Source of the DNA: Ancylobacter lacus
GTDB taxonomy: Bacteria; Pseudomonadota; Alphaproteobacteria; Rhizobiales; Xanthobacteraceae
DNA: 46,102 bases
Direction: 5' to 3'
Assembly: GCF_018390635.1 (NCBI RefSeq)
Contig: NZ_JAHBGE010000029.1
Coordinates: forward strand, 1 to 46,102
Shown here in pieces: positions 36,147-43,590 of this stretch; position 1 is the first letter of the stretch, and each line of letters opens with the position of its first letter. Position numbers and translations under genes: made by a program. Under the pieces are notes generated by a model. That model was not told the DNA's origin, did no database searches, and saw only the letters and a list, made by a program, of their open reading frames with translations.

Positions 36147-36797
36147 TCAGTGGCGGCGGTCGAATTCGTGGCGAACCGGCCGGGCGCTGGCGCTCCAGGC
36201 CCGGATCGAGGCCCAGATCCGCCGGTCGAGCCGGAACCGGTCGACCGGGACGGACGCGCCGATCGAGCGGACGCGGCACAGCCCGGCGCCGGTCCACTGG
36301 AAGCCGCACTTCTCGATCACCCGCCGGGAGGCGGGATTGACGACCCGCGCCGCCGCGACCAGCGCCTCCAGCCCCAGCTCGCCGAAAGCATAGTCGATCA
36401 GCGCCCGCACCGCTTCGGTGGCGATGCCCCGGTCCCAGTAGGACTCGCCCAGCCAGTAGCCGATCTCCGGGGCCTCGTCGCCGCGCCGGACGAAGCCGCA
36501 CATGCCGACCGGGATGGGCGGGCCGATCGGGTTGGAGCCGTCGGTCTTCAGGAAGATCGCGAAGGTCACGCAGTCGCGGCCCTTCGGCAGATTGGCGATG
36601 AAGGCCGCCGCATCCGCCATGCCATAGGGATGGGGGATGTTCGCCGTCATCTCGGCGACCTTGCGGTTGTCCGCAAGCTCGGCAATCCAGGCCATGTCCT
36701 CGATCCGCGGCGCGCGCAGCACGAGCCGGGAGGTCTCGAGGACGGGGGTACAGCTCTCGGCGAGGATCGACCCGGGGGTCGCTTCAACGATGGTCAT
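36147..36797 (-). CDS. GNAT family N-acetyltransferase (RimJ/RimL-like)
   Basis: The 216-residue product is a GNAT acetyltransferase. It starts with the RimJ-type strand (LETSRLVLRAPRIEDMAWIAEL), has the APEIGYWLGESYWDRGIATEAVRALIDYAF acetyl-CoA-binding core near 110-140 and the NPASRRVIEKCGF motif near 160. Members acetylate protein N-termini or small molecules. It occupies the slot between rpmA and obgE where Hyphomicrobiales commonly carry GNAT genes. ATG 36797 has CAGGAGC upstream; the frame runs on to 36881 but without homology. Confidence 0.9.
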   Translation of the reverse strand: MTIVEATPGSILAESCTPVLETSRLVLRAPRIEDMAWIAELADNRKVAEMTANIPHPYGMADAAAFIANLPKGRDCVTFAIFLKTDGSNPIGPPIPVGMCGFVRRGDEAPEIGYWLGESYWDRGIATEAVRALIDYAFGELGLEALVAAARVVNPASRRVIEKCGFQWTGAGLCRVRSIGASVPVDRFRLDRRIWASIRAWSASARPVRHEFDRRH

Positions 36798-36837
36798 GGC
36801 GGGCTCCTGGTGCCTGGGATGTGCCTTGGAACGACGA

Positions 36838-36864
36838 CGGGGAGGCGATCGTCTCGCCTCCCCG
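36838..36864 (-). terminator. Hairpin downstream of rpmA
   Basis: CGGGGAGGCGA (36838-36848) and TCGCCTCCCCG (36854-36864) form a perfect 11-base stem with a five-base loop in the 148-base gap between rpmA and the acetyltransferase gene. It probably ends or processes the ribosomal-protein transcript. Only a weak T-rich stretch follows on the transcribed strand. Confidence 0.7.
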
Positions 36865-36945
36865 GGGGTCTTCCGGAACACCTGGAATCAGGACCAGGGC
36901 TCCACCGGTTTGACGAGACCGGTGGGACCCTTGGATCTCACCGTC

Positions 36946-37215
36946 TTACTCAGCGGCCTCGGCGGCCGGAATTACGGAAACGTAGGTTCGCTCGTTGGCT
37001 TTGGTGCGGAACTCGACGCGGCCCTCGGCCGTGGCAAACAGGGTATGGTCCTTGCCCATGCCCACATTCGTACCGGCATGCCAGCGCGTCCCGCGCTGAC
37101 GCAGGATGATGTTGCCGGCAATGACGGTCTCGCCGCCGAACTTCTTCACGCCGAGGCGGCGGCCAGCGGAGTCGCGACCGTTGCGGGAGGAACCGCCTGC
37201 TTTCTTATGAGCCAT
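36946..37215 (-). CDS. rpmA: 50S ribosomal protein L27
   Basis: L27 is a large-subunit protein whose N-terminal tail reaches the peptidyl-transferase centre. The 89-residue product ([28 protein letters not shown]...) is a full-length, typical bacterial L27 with the conserved [29 protein letters not shown] core (two parts). It begins 29 bases after the rplU stop in the same operon, the standard bacterial order, and has AGGAGAGC as ribosome-binding site. Confidence 0.98.
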   Translation of the reverse strand: MAHKKAGGSSRNGRDSAGRRLGVKKFGGETVIAGNIILRQRGTRWHAGTNVGMGKDHTLFATAEGRVEFRTKANERTYVSVIPAAEAAE

Positions 37216-37244
37216 TCTGCTCTCCTATTTCTTCGCGGGCTGTC

Positions 37245-37553
37245 TCAGGCGCCGGTGATCGAGGTGATGCGGACCACGGTGAAGTCCTGGCGATGGCCGA
37301 TCTTGCGACGCGAATTCTGGCGGCGGCGCTTCTTGAAGGCAATGATCTTGCCGCCACGGGTGTGGTCGACGATCTCGGCGGTGACGGCGGCGCCCTCGAC
37401 CAGCGGGGCTCCGACCTTCGGCGACTCGCCGCCGAGCATGAGCACCGGGAAGGTAACGCTCTCGCCGGCCTCGGCGTCGATCTTGCCGAGGGTGACGACC
37501 TGGTCGGCGGCAACGCGGTACTGCTTGCCACCGGACTTGATGACCGCGAACAT
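37245..37553 (-). CDS. rplU: 50S ribosomal protein L21
   Basis: L21 binds 23S rRNA in the large ribosomal subunit. The 102-residue product (MFAVIKSGGKQYRVAADQVV...) is a complete L21 with the C-terminal RRRQNSRRKIGHRQDFTVV motif. ATG 37553 has AAAGGAC upstream; the longer frame to 37673 is only leader. First gene of the rplU-rpmA operon. Confidence 0.98.
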   Translation of the reverse strand: MFAVIKSGGKQYRVAADQVVTLGKIDAEAGESVTFPVLMLGGESPKVGAPLVEGAAVTAEIVDHTRGGKIIAFKKRRRQNSRRKIGHRQDFTVVRITSITGA

Positions 37554-37641
37554 GTTATGTCCTTTCGTTCGAGCCCGGACTCTCCGCCAGGGTGCGAACA
37601 CCGCTGGTGCAGGACCGGCTTCTTTCGGTCGGTTGCGGGAT

Positions 37642-37662
37642 GTGCGCGGGCCTTCCGCGCAC
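37642..37662 (-). promoter_or_regulatory. Hairpin in the rplU leader
   Basis: GTGCGCGG (37642-37649) and CCGCGCAC (37655-37662) form a perfect eight-base stem with a five-base loop, near the 5' end of the predicted rplU messenger. Ribosomal-protein leaders often fold to allow feedback control; no named class is recognised here. Confidence 0.45.
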
Positions 37663-37668
37663 GAGGGG

Positions 37669-37698
37669 TCCATACAGCCCGCATGGCAAGGCTGTCAA
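37669..37698 (-). promoter_or_regulatory. Probable sigma-70 promoter of rplU-rpmA
   Basis: On the minus strand a perfect TTGACA (37698-37693) is followed after 16-18 bases by TGTATG/TATGGA (around 37676-37669). This predicts a leader of about 110 bases before rplU, including the hairpin at 37642-37662. Confidence 0.6.
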
Positions 37699-37821
37699 CG
37701 AAAAGCCGGCCGCTTCGGGCGGTCGCGGTTGGCGCGTGATCCCTTTACCGCATCCGGTCGAACCATTTTCCGCCTTCCGCGTTCTAGCCAGCGAACGGCT
37801 CAACGCACAGGAGCGAGAGAC

Positions 37822-38145
37822 ATGGACAGGAACCGCATCACCGGCACCGCGCGCCAGGCCGCCGGCCGGCTGAAGGAGATTGCCGGCTATGCCGGCCAGG
37901 ACACCGCGCTGCGCGCCGAAGGCCTCTATGACGAGGCCGTGGGCTATGGCACCCGTGCGGTCGGCCAGGCGCGCGACCACGCCGCCGATCTTGCCGACGA
38001 CGCCTATGAAGCCGGCCGCCGCCTCTATGGCCGCAGCCTGCATTCGCTGCAGCGCGGCGTGCACGATCACCCGGTGGCGCTCGTTGTCGCCGCGGGCGTG
38101 GCCGGGGCCGCGATCGCGTGGCTGCTGAGCCAGCCGCGCCGCTGA
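37822..38145 (+). CDS. CsbD/DUF883-like stress-associated membrane-anchored protein
   Basis: The 107-residue product opens with a CsbD-like segment (MDRNRITGTARQAAGRLKEIAG) and continues with an amphipathic helix rich in Ala, Asp and Arg. It ends in a membrane anchor (ALVVAAGVAGAAIAWLLSQPRR) like that of DUF883/ElaB proteins. Such proteins are linked to stress and stationary phase and may tether ribosomes or envelope components; the role here is inferred. ATG 37822 has AGGAG eight bases upstream. It is followed by a strong terminator hairpin. Confidence 0.8.
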   Translation: MDRNRITGTARQAAGRLKEIAGYAGQDTALRAEGLYDEAVGYGTRAVGQARDHAADLADDAYEAGRRLYGRSLHSLQRGVHDHPVALVVAAGVAGAAIAWLLSQPRR

Positions 38146-38192
38146 CGAACATCCGGTAGCGAGGCGCCGCCCGGCGGCGCGCTCAGGAGGAG

Positions 38193-38224
38193 ACGGGCGC
38201 CCCCTTGCGCAAGGGGGCGCCCGT
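38193..38224 (+). terminator. Strong GC hairpin terminator after the CsbD-like gene
   Basis: ACGGGCGCCCCCTT (38193-38206) and AAGGGGGCGCCCGT (38211-38224) form a perfect 14-base inverted repeat around a four-base loop. It lies about 50 bases after the stop. Only a weak T-containing tail follows (ATCTGTCT). Confidence 0.75.
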
Positions 38225-38526
38225 ATCTGTCTGGGGGGCCGGTATCTGTGGTGGCCTTCCGCCGGCGGAGGGCGCGTCGCGGTGCGGGCCGCTGCGACGA
38301 CGGGGCGCTCCCGGGCGCAGGTCGCCACGGTGTGGCGGATGAGGCTCCCTTCTGTCGCGACCCCGTGGTTCGGGCCGCCCCTGGGGTGGTGGCGTCGCCG
38401 TCGATCCAGCCTGTGGGCGTCCTCGGGAAGATGGCGTACCGGCAGCAATCTGCCCTTGTGCGCGGCGCCGGGCTCGGCTATTGAGCGGCCCACTCCAAGG
38501 CGTGCTCAAGCCACGCCCTCGCCCGC
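38225..38526. other. Intergenic stretch upstream of tRNA-Ser
   Basis: No gene with protein-like features is visible between the terminator hairpin and the tRNA. The stretch should carry the tRNA promoter. Open frames here are GC-rich chance frames. Confidence 0.45.
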
Positions 38527-38616
38527 GGAGGGGTGCCGGAGTGGTCGATCGGGACGGTCTCGAAAACCGTTGTGCGTGCAAGCGTACCGTGGGTTCGAAT
38601 CCCACCCCCTCCGCCA
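38527..38616 (+). tRNA. tRNA-Ser(CGA)
   Basis: The 90-base sequence folds as a class II tRNA. Acceptor stem GGAGGGG (38527-38533) pairs with CCCCTCC (38606-38612), the T arm is GTGGG-TTCGAAT-CCCAC (38589-38605), a long variable arm is present, and the anticodon loop contains CTCGAAA, giving anticodon CGA for serine (UCG codons). G is the discriminator and CCA is encoded (38614-38616). It directly precedes an accessory catabolic region, so it is a candidate integration site. Confidence 0.95.
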
Positions 38617-38892
38617 TTTCAGTCCCTGAGTGGGCACGTCGAGCGTAGCCGTTTCCCCTCCTGAGACGGCGGCCAGCGTTCGGAGCAGGTTTCCTTTCGA
38701 TCCGACGATGCCGACTTCCTCGACCTGACGTGGCCATCTGCACCCCGTGCTAATGGCCACCTCGCGCCACGAACGGACGTTCGCAACCCGTCCGATCCCG
38801 GACCCACGCAGCAATGGGCTCTGGCGCGATCGACCGAGCCGCAGGGATAGGCGCTCGGCACCCTTTTGGGCGTTTGGGGGTCGGGAGCATCG
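38617..38892. other. Gap between tRNA-Ser and the catabolic island
   Basis: I see no gene here. If the region to the right was inserted at the tRNA, one would expect an integrase gene or its remnant next to it; none is visible, and no second copy of the tRNA 3' end is apparent in the window. Confidence 0.4.
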
Positions 38893-40209
38893 TCAGAAGC
38901 TCATTCCTCTTCGCATGGCCTTCCTGTCCTGCGCTTCATAGAGCGCATAGACGAGCGGGATGAACCACGGCTTGCCCCGGTAGAGCGGAATGGCCGGCGG
39001 TGGCGCGAACTCGAAGGCGGAGGGCGGCTCGCTCGTGTCGCCGAGAAGCCGCAGCGCGGCCTTGCGCGCTAGCCAGCGGGCCCACACGACGCCCGAGCCG
39101 CAGAAGCCGGTGGCGTAGTGGATGCCGTCGTGAACGAAAAGACGCGGAATCATGTGGCGGTTCATCGCCACATGGCCGAACCAGCTGTGCGTCAGCGCGA
39201 CGTTGGCAAGCCCGGGAAAAATGCGCGCGAACTCGGCGCGTAAGTGGTCCGTCGGGGCTTGCGGGTCGCCCGCCGTCGTGCCGTCCCGGCCGCCGAAGAG
39301 AATGCGCGTCCCATCCGGCGAGGGGCGATAATAATAGCTCAGCTTGCGAGTATCGACATACATCATGCGCGCCGGCATCGCGCTCGCCATCTGTCCGAGC
39401 GTCAGCGGCGCGGTCGCGATGATACGACTGCGGACCGGCACCAGACGGCGTCGCAACCAGGGATTGGCCCCGTCGGTGTAGCCGTTGGTGCAGACCAGCA
39501 GGTCGCGGCTGCGCAGCTGGCCGGCGGAGGTCGAAAGTTCGAAACCGTCGACTTCGTGCCGCACGCCTTCCACCGTCGTCTTCTCGTGAACGCCGGCACC
39601 CGCGTCGCGTGTGCGTTGGAGAAGCCCGGCGAGGAACTTGCCCGGATGCAGGCCGCCAATGTCGCGGCGCACGCTGCCGCCATGATAGAATTCGGTGCCG
39701 ATATAGGCGTGTTGCTCGCCGCGCGGCACGGCGAAGGTGTCGATGCCGAGCAACGCGCGACGCTCATCCGCCTCGCGGGCGAGGTCGTCATAGTCGCCGG
39801 GATTGACGGCGCCGTCGAACAGTCCCGAAAGCTGGAAGTCGCAGTCGATCCTCTCTTCGGCGAGGAAGCGGTACAATTCCTCGCGGGCGTCCTTGCCCTC
39901 CTTCAACATGGCGACGGCCCGCGCGTGTCCGAAGCTGCGGCGCAGTTGCGCGAGGCTGGGACGGAGCGACGCGCTGGTCATGCCGCCATTGCGCGTCGAG
40001 GCGCCTTCGCCGATCAATTGGCGTTCGAACACGGCCACGCTGCGTCCCGCACGCGCGAGCGTCAGCGCGGCTCCCAGGCCTGCATAGCCTCCCCCGATGA
40101 TGGCGACGTCGACGCGGGCGGGCAGCGGCGTCGGTTCCACGCGCGGCAGCGGCGCCTCCTCCCACCAATAGGCTGCGGGGCGGATGGTTGAGCGGTTGGA
40201 AGCCGGCAT
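38893..40209 (-). CDS. FAD-dependent oxidoreductase (PuuB/DAO family)
   Basis: The 438-residue product is a DAO-family flavoprotein: VDVAIIGGGYAGLGAALTLARAG (about 33-55) binds FAD, the STRNGGM loop follows, and the C-terminal GFCGSGVVWARWLARKAA motif closes the fold. The overall pattern (N-terminal YWWEEAPLP) resembles gamma-glutamylputrescine oxidase and related amine oxidases acting on secondary amines. It is the last gene of an amine/amino-acid catabolic operon with a hydroxyacid dehydrogenase, cupin, ABC importer and class III aminotransferase. It is related in family, but not closely, to the oxidase at 18.4-19.7 kb. Confidence 0.85.
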   Translation of the reverse strand: MPASNRSTIRPAAYWWEEAPLPRVEPTPLPARVDVAIIGGGYAGLGAALTLARAGRSVAVFERQLIGEGASTRNGGMTSASLRPSLAQLRRSFGHARAVAMLKEGKDAREELYRFLAEERIDCDFQLSGLFDGAVNPGDYDDLAREADERRALLGIDTFAVPRGEQHAYIGTEFYHGGSVRRDIGGLHPGKFLAGLLQRTRDAGAGVHEKTTVEGVRHEVDGFELSTSAGQLRSRDLLVCTNGYTDGANPWLRRRLVPVRSRIIATAPLTLGQMASAMPARMMYVDTRKLSYYYRPSPDGTRILFGGRDGTTAGDPQAPTDHLRAEFARIFPGLANVALTHSWFGHVAMNRHMIPRLFVHDGIHYATGFCGSGVVWARWLARKAALRLLGDTSEPPSAFEFAPPPAIPLYRGKPWFIPLVYALYEAQDRKAMRRGMSF

Positions 40210-40242
40210 GTCTGTGTCCTGCCAGATCGGGGATGCGTGGGT

Positions 40243-41172
40243 TCAGTAGCCGTTGGCCCGGTCGACGAGACCGACGAGGGGCCGGCCCGCCCGACGCCGG
40301 CGGATGTTGTCGAGAACGACGGCGGCGGCGGTGTCCGGTCGGGTCATGCTGGCGATGTGCGGCGTCAGCAGGATGCTGGGATGGTGCCAGAACGGATGTT
40401 CTGGCGGCAGCGGTTCGGGATCGGCGACATCCAGTACCGCCGCCGAGATCTGTCCGCTCGCGAGCGCGGCGAGGAGGTCGTCGGCGACGAGATGCCCGCC
40501 GCGCCCGACATTCACCAGCATGGCGCCGCTCGGCAGTCGGGCGAAAAGTGACGCATCGAGCAGGCCCCTGGTCTCCTCGGTGAGCGGCAGCAGGCAGACC
40601 AGTATGTCCGTCCGCGACAGGAAGGCATCGAGTTCGCCGTGCCCCGCGAAGGTCGCGACGCCGTCGAGCGGCCGCGCCGAGCGGCTCCAGCCGGCCAGAG
40701 GGAAGCCGAAGGGGACGAGGGCCTTCAGGGCCGCCTGGCCGAGCACGCCGAGCCCCAGCACCCCCACGCGCCGCGCGGCGGCATCGGTCAGCATCGCCTC
40801 CGGCTGCCAGAGCGACCGGCGCTGCTGGTCGATGTAGCGAGGCAGGTGACGGTGCAGGGCGAGTACCGCCATCGTCACATACTCGACCATGCCGCTGGCG
40901 ATGCCCGGTTCGATCATCCGCACCACGGCGAGCTCCGGCGGCAGCGTCGAAAGATCGAACTGGTCAATTCCCGCGCCGATCGAGAACAGGACGTCGAGAG
41001 CCGGATAGCGTTCCGCCAGATCCGCCGGCGCTTCCCAGGTGACGAGATAGCGAACCTCGCGCGGGTCGCAGGCGTGCGGATTCATGTGGAAGGGGATATC
41101 GCGCGCATGCTCGGCAAAATGCCGCGCCCATGTCGCGCCTCGCGCGGGATCGGAGAGATAGAGCAGGGCCAT
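40243..41172 (-). CDS. D-2-hydroxyacid dehydrogenase (glyoxylate/hydroxypyruvate reductase A-like)
   Basis: The 309-residue product resembles GhrA. The Rossmann motif is GVLGLGVLGQAALKAL (about 137-152), with SIGAGIDQF upstream; the catalytic Arg lies in VNVGRGGHLV, Glu in DVADPEPLPPEHPFW, and His in LTPHIASMT. It reduces glyoxylate, hydroxypyruvate or another 2-oxoacid with NAD(P)H, or works in reverse. In this operon it may deal with the keto acid or aldehyde produced by the neighbouring oxidase and aminotransferase. Confidence 0.9.
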   Translation of the reverse strand: MALLYLSDPARGATWARHFAEHARDIPFHMNPHACDPREVRYLVTWEAPADLAERYPALDVLFSIGAGIDQFDLSTLPPELAVVRMIEPGIASGMVEYVTMAVLALHRHLPRYIDQQRRSLWQPEAMLTDAAARRVGVLGLGVLGQAALKALVPFGFPLAGWSRSARPLDGVATFAGHGELDAFLSRTDILVCLLPLTEETRGLLDASLFARLPSGAMLVNVGRGGHLVADDLLAALASGQISAAVLDVADPEPLPPEHPFWHHPSILLTPHIASMTRPDTAAAVVLDNIRRRRAGRPLVGLVDRANGY

Positions 41173-41188
41173 GCAACGGCTTCCCGGT

Positions 41189-41542
41189 TCAGTCCCGCGA
41201 GACCCAGAGTTTGGTGGTGGTCTCGATCACCCGCCACGTGCCCTCGAAGCCGGGATGCATCACAAAGCTGTCGCCGGCAACGATGCGGCGCGGCGGCTTT
41301 CCATCCTCGACGAGTTCGGAAACGCCGGAGAGGATGGTGCAGAATTCCCAGGTCTTTCCCTTGATCGAGCGATAGGCGCCCGGCGTCGCCTCCCAGACGC
41401 CGGCCTGCACGGCGCCGTCGGGCGTCGCCGCGATGTCCCAGCTCCGAAAGCGCGGGTCGCCTTCGATAAGGCGCTCGGGAAGCGGCCGGCCCTCACGGGG
41501 CGTGGGCAGATCGGCAAGGTTGAAAAAGGTGAGGAGCGACAT
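41189..41542 (-). CDS. Cupin domain protein (EutQ-like/DUF861)
   Basis: The 117-residue protein is a single small cupin of the Cupin_3 type: the core GVWEATPGAYRSIKGKTWEF, TILSGVSELVEDG and GDSFVMHPGFEGTWRVIETT with C-terminal KLWVSRD is typical. These proteins often sit in amino-acid or polyamine catabolic operons next to PuuB-like oxidases. Their biochemical role is largely unknown. Metal ligands of classical cupins are only partly present. The gene starts 42 bases after the broken permease. Confidence 0.85.
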   Translation of the reverse strand: MSLLTFFNLADLPTPREGRPLPERLIEGDPRFRSWDIAATPDGAVQAGVWEATPGAYRSIKGKTWEFCTILSGVSELVEDGKPPRRIVAGDSFVMHPGFEGTWRVIETTTKLWVSRD

Positions 41543-41584
41543 GTCGTTGTTCCTGTTCGAAGAAGCATGCGGGAGAGGAGAGGC

Positions 41585-41912
41585 TCAGCGCCGGCGCACC
41601 GTGGCGTGATCAGGAATGCGCAGGCGCATTTCGACGAGCCTCACGAGCCCTAGAACGGTGAAGTTGATGACGAGGTAGCCCGTAATAGAGCACGAAGACC
41701 TGCACCAGCATCGGCGTGCCCCGGAACAGCGCGGCGTAGCCATCCGCCAGCCTGACGAGGGAGCGCAGCCGGCGGTTCGCCGAGGCGCGCAGCAGCGCGA
41801 GCGCGATGCCGGCCGGAAGGCCGACGAGAACGCCGACCACGCTGATGAGTACGGTGAGCTGCGCGCCTTTCATGAGCAGGGGGATTGCTTCGTTGAGCAG
41901 TTCGAAATCCAT
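41585..41912 (-). pseudogene. Amino-acid ABC permease (HisM-type) with internal deletion
   Basis: The N-terminal part (MDFELLNEAIPLLMKGAQLT...FRGTPMLVQVFVLYYG) is a normal polar-amino-acid permease. After YYG the original frame continues only as a nonsense tail and stops at 41610. In another frame the true family C-terminus is still there (YLVINFTVLGLVRLVEMRLR, stop at 41585-41587). Together these give only about 108 residues where the family has about 220, so roughly 110 residues, including the EAA loop needed to contact the ATPase, were removed by a deletion that also shifted the frame. The start shares one base with the stop of the intact partner permease (TGATG). The importer is probably inactive. 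Confidence 0.85.
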
Positions 41913-42622
41913 CACCGCACTCCGAAGCCACGTTCGAGGTGCCGCTCCAGCCGGGCGAACAGCCATTGGCTGACGCCGGTGATCGCGAAGTACATCAGCG
42001 CGGCGAGCACGTAGAACACCAGCGGGCTGCGGGTGATGCCGGAGGCGATGGCGGCGACGCGCATCACTTCCTGAAGCCCGACCACCGACACCAGCGATGT
42101 ATCCTTGATCGTCATCTGCCAGACGTTGTTCAGTCCGCCGGCCGCCGCGCGCAGGGCGAGCGGGACGATGATCTTGAAGAAGGTGACATGCCTGGGCACC
42201 GCCAGAGCCTGTGCGGCTTCGAACAGTCCCTTCGGTATCGTCTCCAGTGCGCCGCGCAGCACCTCGATGGAATAGGCGCAGGAGATCGTGGCGATGGAGA
42301 CGAGCCCGATGAAGAAGGGATAGACGTCCCGGGCCGGCTGGAACCCGAAGGCGCCGGCGACACGCTCGAAGCTCTGCACCGAGCCGAAGAACAGGAGGTA
42401 GATGACCAGCAGCCCCGGGATGGACCGAACCAGGATCGAGTAGACATCGATCAGCGGCGAGAGCAGCCGCACCCCCCTCCATCGCGCCACCGCCAGCGGC
42501 GAGGCGACGACCAGCCCGAACGCCATTCCCAGCACGCCGACCAGCACAGTCGTCATCCCTCCGCGCAGCAGCGCGGACGCCCAGCCTTGCAGGAAAAGCA
42601 TGGTCCAGAGGTCGCTCGTCAT
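41912..42622 (-). CDS. Polar amino-acid ABC transporter permease (HisQ-type)
   Basis: The 236-residue product is an intact inner-membrane permease with the EAA loop (EAAQALAVPRHVTFFKIIVP, about 138-157) and about five membrane spans, like GlnP/HisQ/GltK. It normally works as a heterodimer with the second permease, which is broken here, plus an ATPase that is absent from the window. It follows the binding-protein gene after 88 bases. Confidence 0.92.
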   Translation of the reverse strand: MTSDLWTMLFLQGWASALLRGGMTTVLVGVLGMAFGLVVASPLAVARWRGVRLLSPLIDVYSILVRSIPGLLVIYLLFFGSVQSFERVAGAFGFQPARDVYPFFIGLVSIATISCAYSIEVLRGALETIPKGLFEAAQALAVPRHVTFFKIIVPLALRAAAGGLNNVWQMTIKDTSLVSVVGLQEVMRVAAIASGITRSPLVFYVLAALMYFAITGVSQWLFARLERHLERGFGVR

Positions 42623-42710
42623 TCCGTGTCCGTCCGCGCCGCCCCGATGGTATCACCGCGGCGGCACCGCCACTGGAGGAGGTCGACGCCGTTCCGTCTC
42701 CGGCCGCGCG

Positions 42711-43526
42711 TCACTGGCTGCAGGTGAGCGAATAGTCCTCCTTGAACCATTGCAGGCTGGACGCCTTCACCTTGCCGTCGGTCAGCATGTTGCACAGGGC
42801 CTTATCGAGCTTGGCCTTCAGCTCGTCATTGCCCTTCTTCAGGCCGATGCCCATGCCGTAGCCGAGGCTCGCGTGATCGTCGCCCGGCTTCACCCGCACG
42901 TCGACGCGGGTGAAGCCGGCGCCTTCCGGCGTCGCCAGAAACTCGGCCCAGGTCGGGGAATCGCCGAACGCGGCGTCGAGCCGTCCGGCGCCGAGATCGG
43001 CGAGCTGGGCGGTGGTCGAGTCGTAGGTCTTGAGGTCGACATTGGGCACGTTCTTGGCGACGAACTTGGCATAGGTGGTGCCGTTGACCACGCCGACGCT
43101 CTTGCCCGACAGCGCCTTGAGTACGGACGGCAGGTCCTTGAGCCCGGCAACCGGCGAGGATTTGCCGACGACGAAATAGAGCGGCGTGGAGGCGTAGGGG
43201 ATCGAGTAGTCGATCTTCTTGCGGCGCTCGTCGGTGATGCCGAGACCGGAGATGATGACGTCGAACCGGTCGCTGTCCATGGACGGCACGAGGGTCGAGA
43301 AGGTCTGCACGACGAATTCGCATTTCACCTTCAGCTCGGCGCAAATGCCATTGGCGATGTCGGCGTCGAAGCCGGTCACGTTGCCCGAGGCGTCCGCCAT
43401 GCTGAACTGCGGTGCGTCGCCTTCCGTGCCGATGCGCAGGACTCCGTCCTTGGCGGCGGCGGCGGTGGCGAACAGGCCGAGAGAGAACGCGCAGGCGAAG
43501 ATCGAAACGGTTCGGCGCAGTGTCAT
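42711..43526 (-). CDS. Polar amino-acid ABC transporter binding protein
   Basis: The 271-residue product has a signal peptide (MTLRRTVSIFACAFSLGLFA, cleavage near TAAAAK) and a family 3 solute-binding domain (VLRIGTEGDAPQFSMADASG, FDADIANGICAELKVKCEFV, the SDRFDVIISGLGITDERRK segment). It binds an amino acid, opine or amine. ATG 43526 is preceded by CAGGGGACC; the frame to 43625 is not coding. It lies between the aminotransferase and permeases in one leftward operon. Confidence 0.92.
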   Translation of the reverse strand: MTLRRTVSIFACAFSLGLFATAAAAKDGVLRIGTEGDAPQFSMADASGNVTGFDADIANGICAELKVKCEFVVQTFSTLVPSMDSDRFDVIISGLGITDERRKKIDYSIPYASTPLYFVVGKSSPVAGLKDLPSVLKALSGKSVGVVNGTTYAKFVAKNVPNVDLKTYDSTTAQLADLGAGRLDAAFGDSPTWAEFLATPEGAGFTRVDVRVKPGDDHASLGYGMGIGLKKGNDELKAKLDKALCNMLTDGKVKASSLQWFKEDYSLTCSQ

Positions 43527-43590
43527 CGTGGTCCCCTGAGTTGCTGGAAAGTGGGCTTTGCCCATTATTTCGGATTGGCGCGACCTGGCA

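Noticed and set aside
36147..37553. Plus-strand frames over the ribosomal-protein block
   Set aside because: They are shadows of rplU, rpmA and the acetyltransferase gene, whose identity is clear on the minus strand.
38506..38814. 102-residue frame on the minus strand across tRNA-Ser
   Set aside because: It contains the GWDSNPR-type peptide that results from reading a tRNA-Ser gene antisense. This is a well-known false gene.
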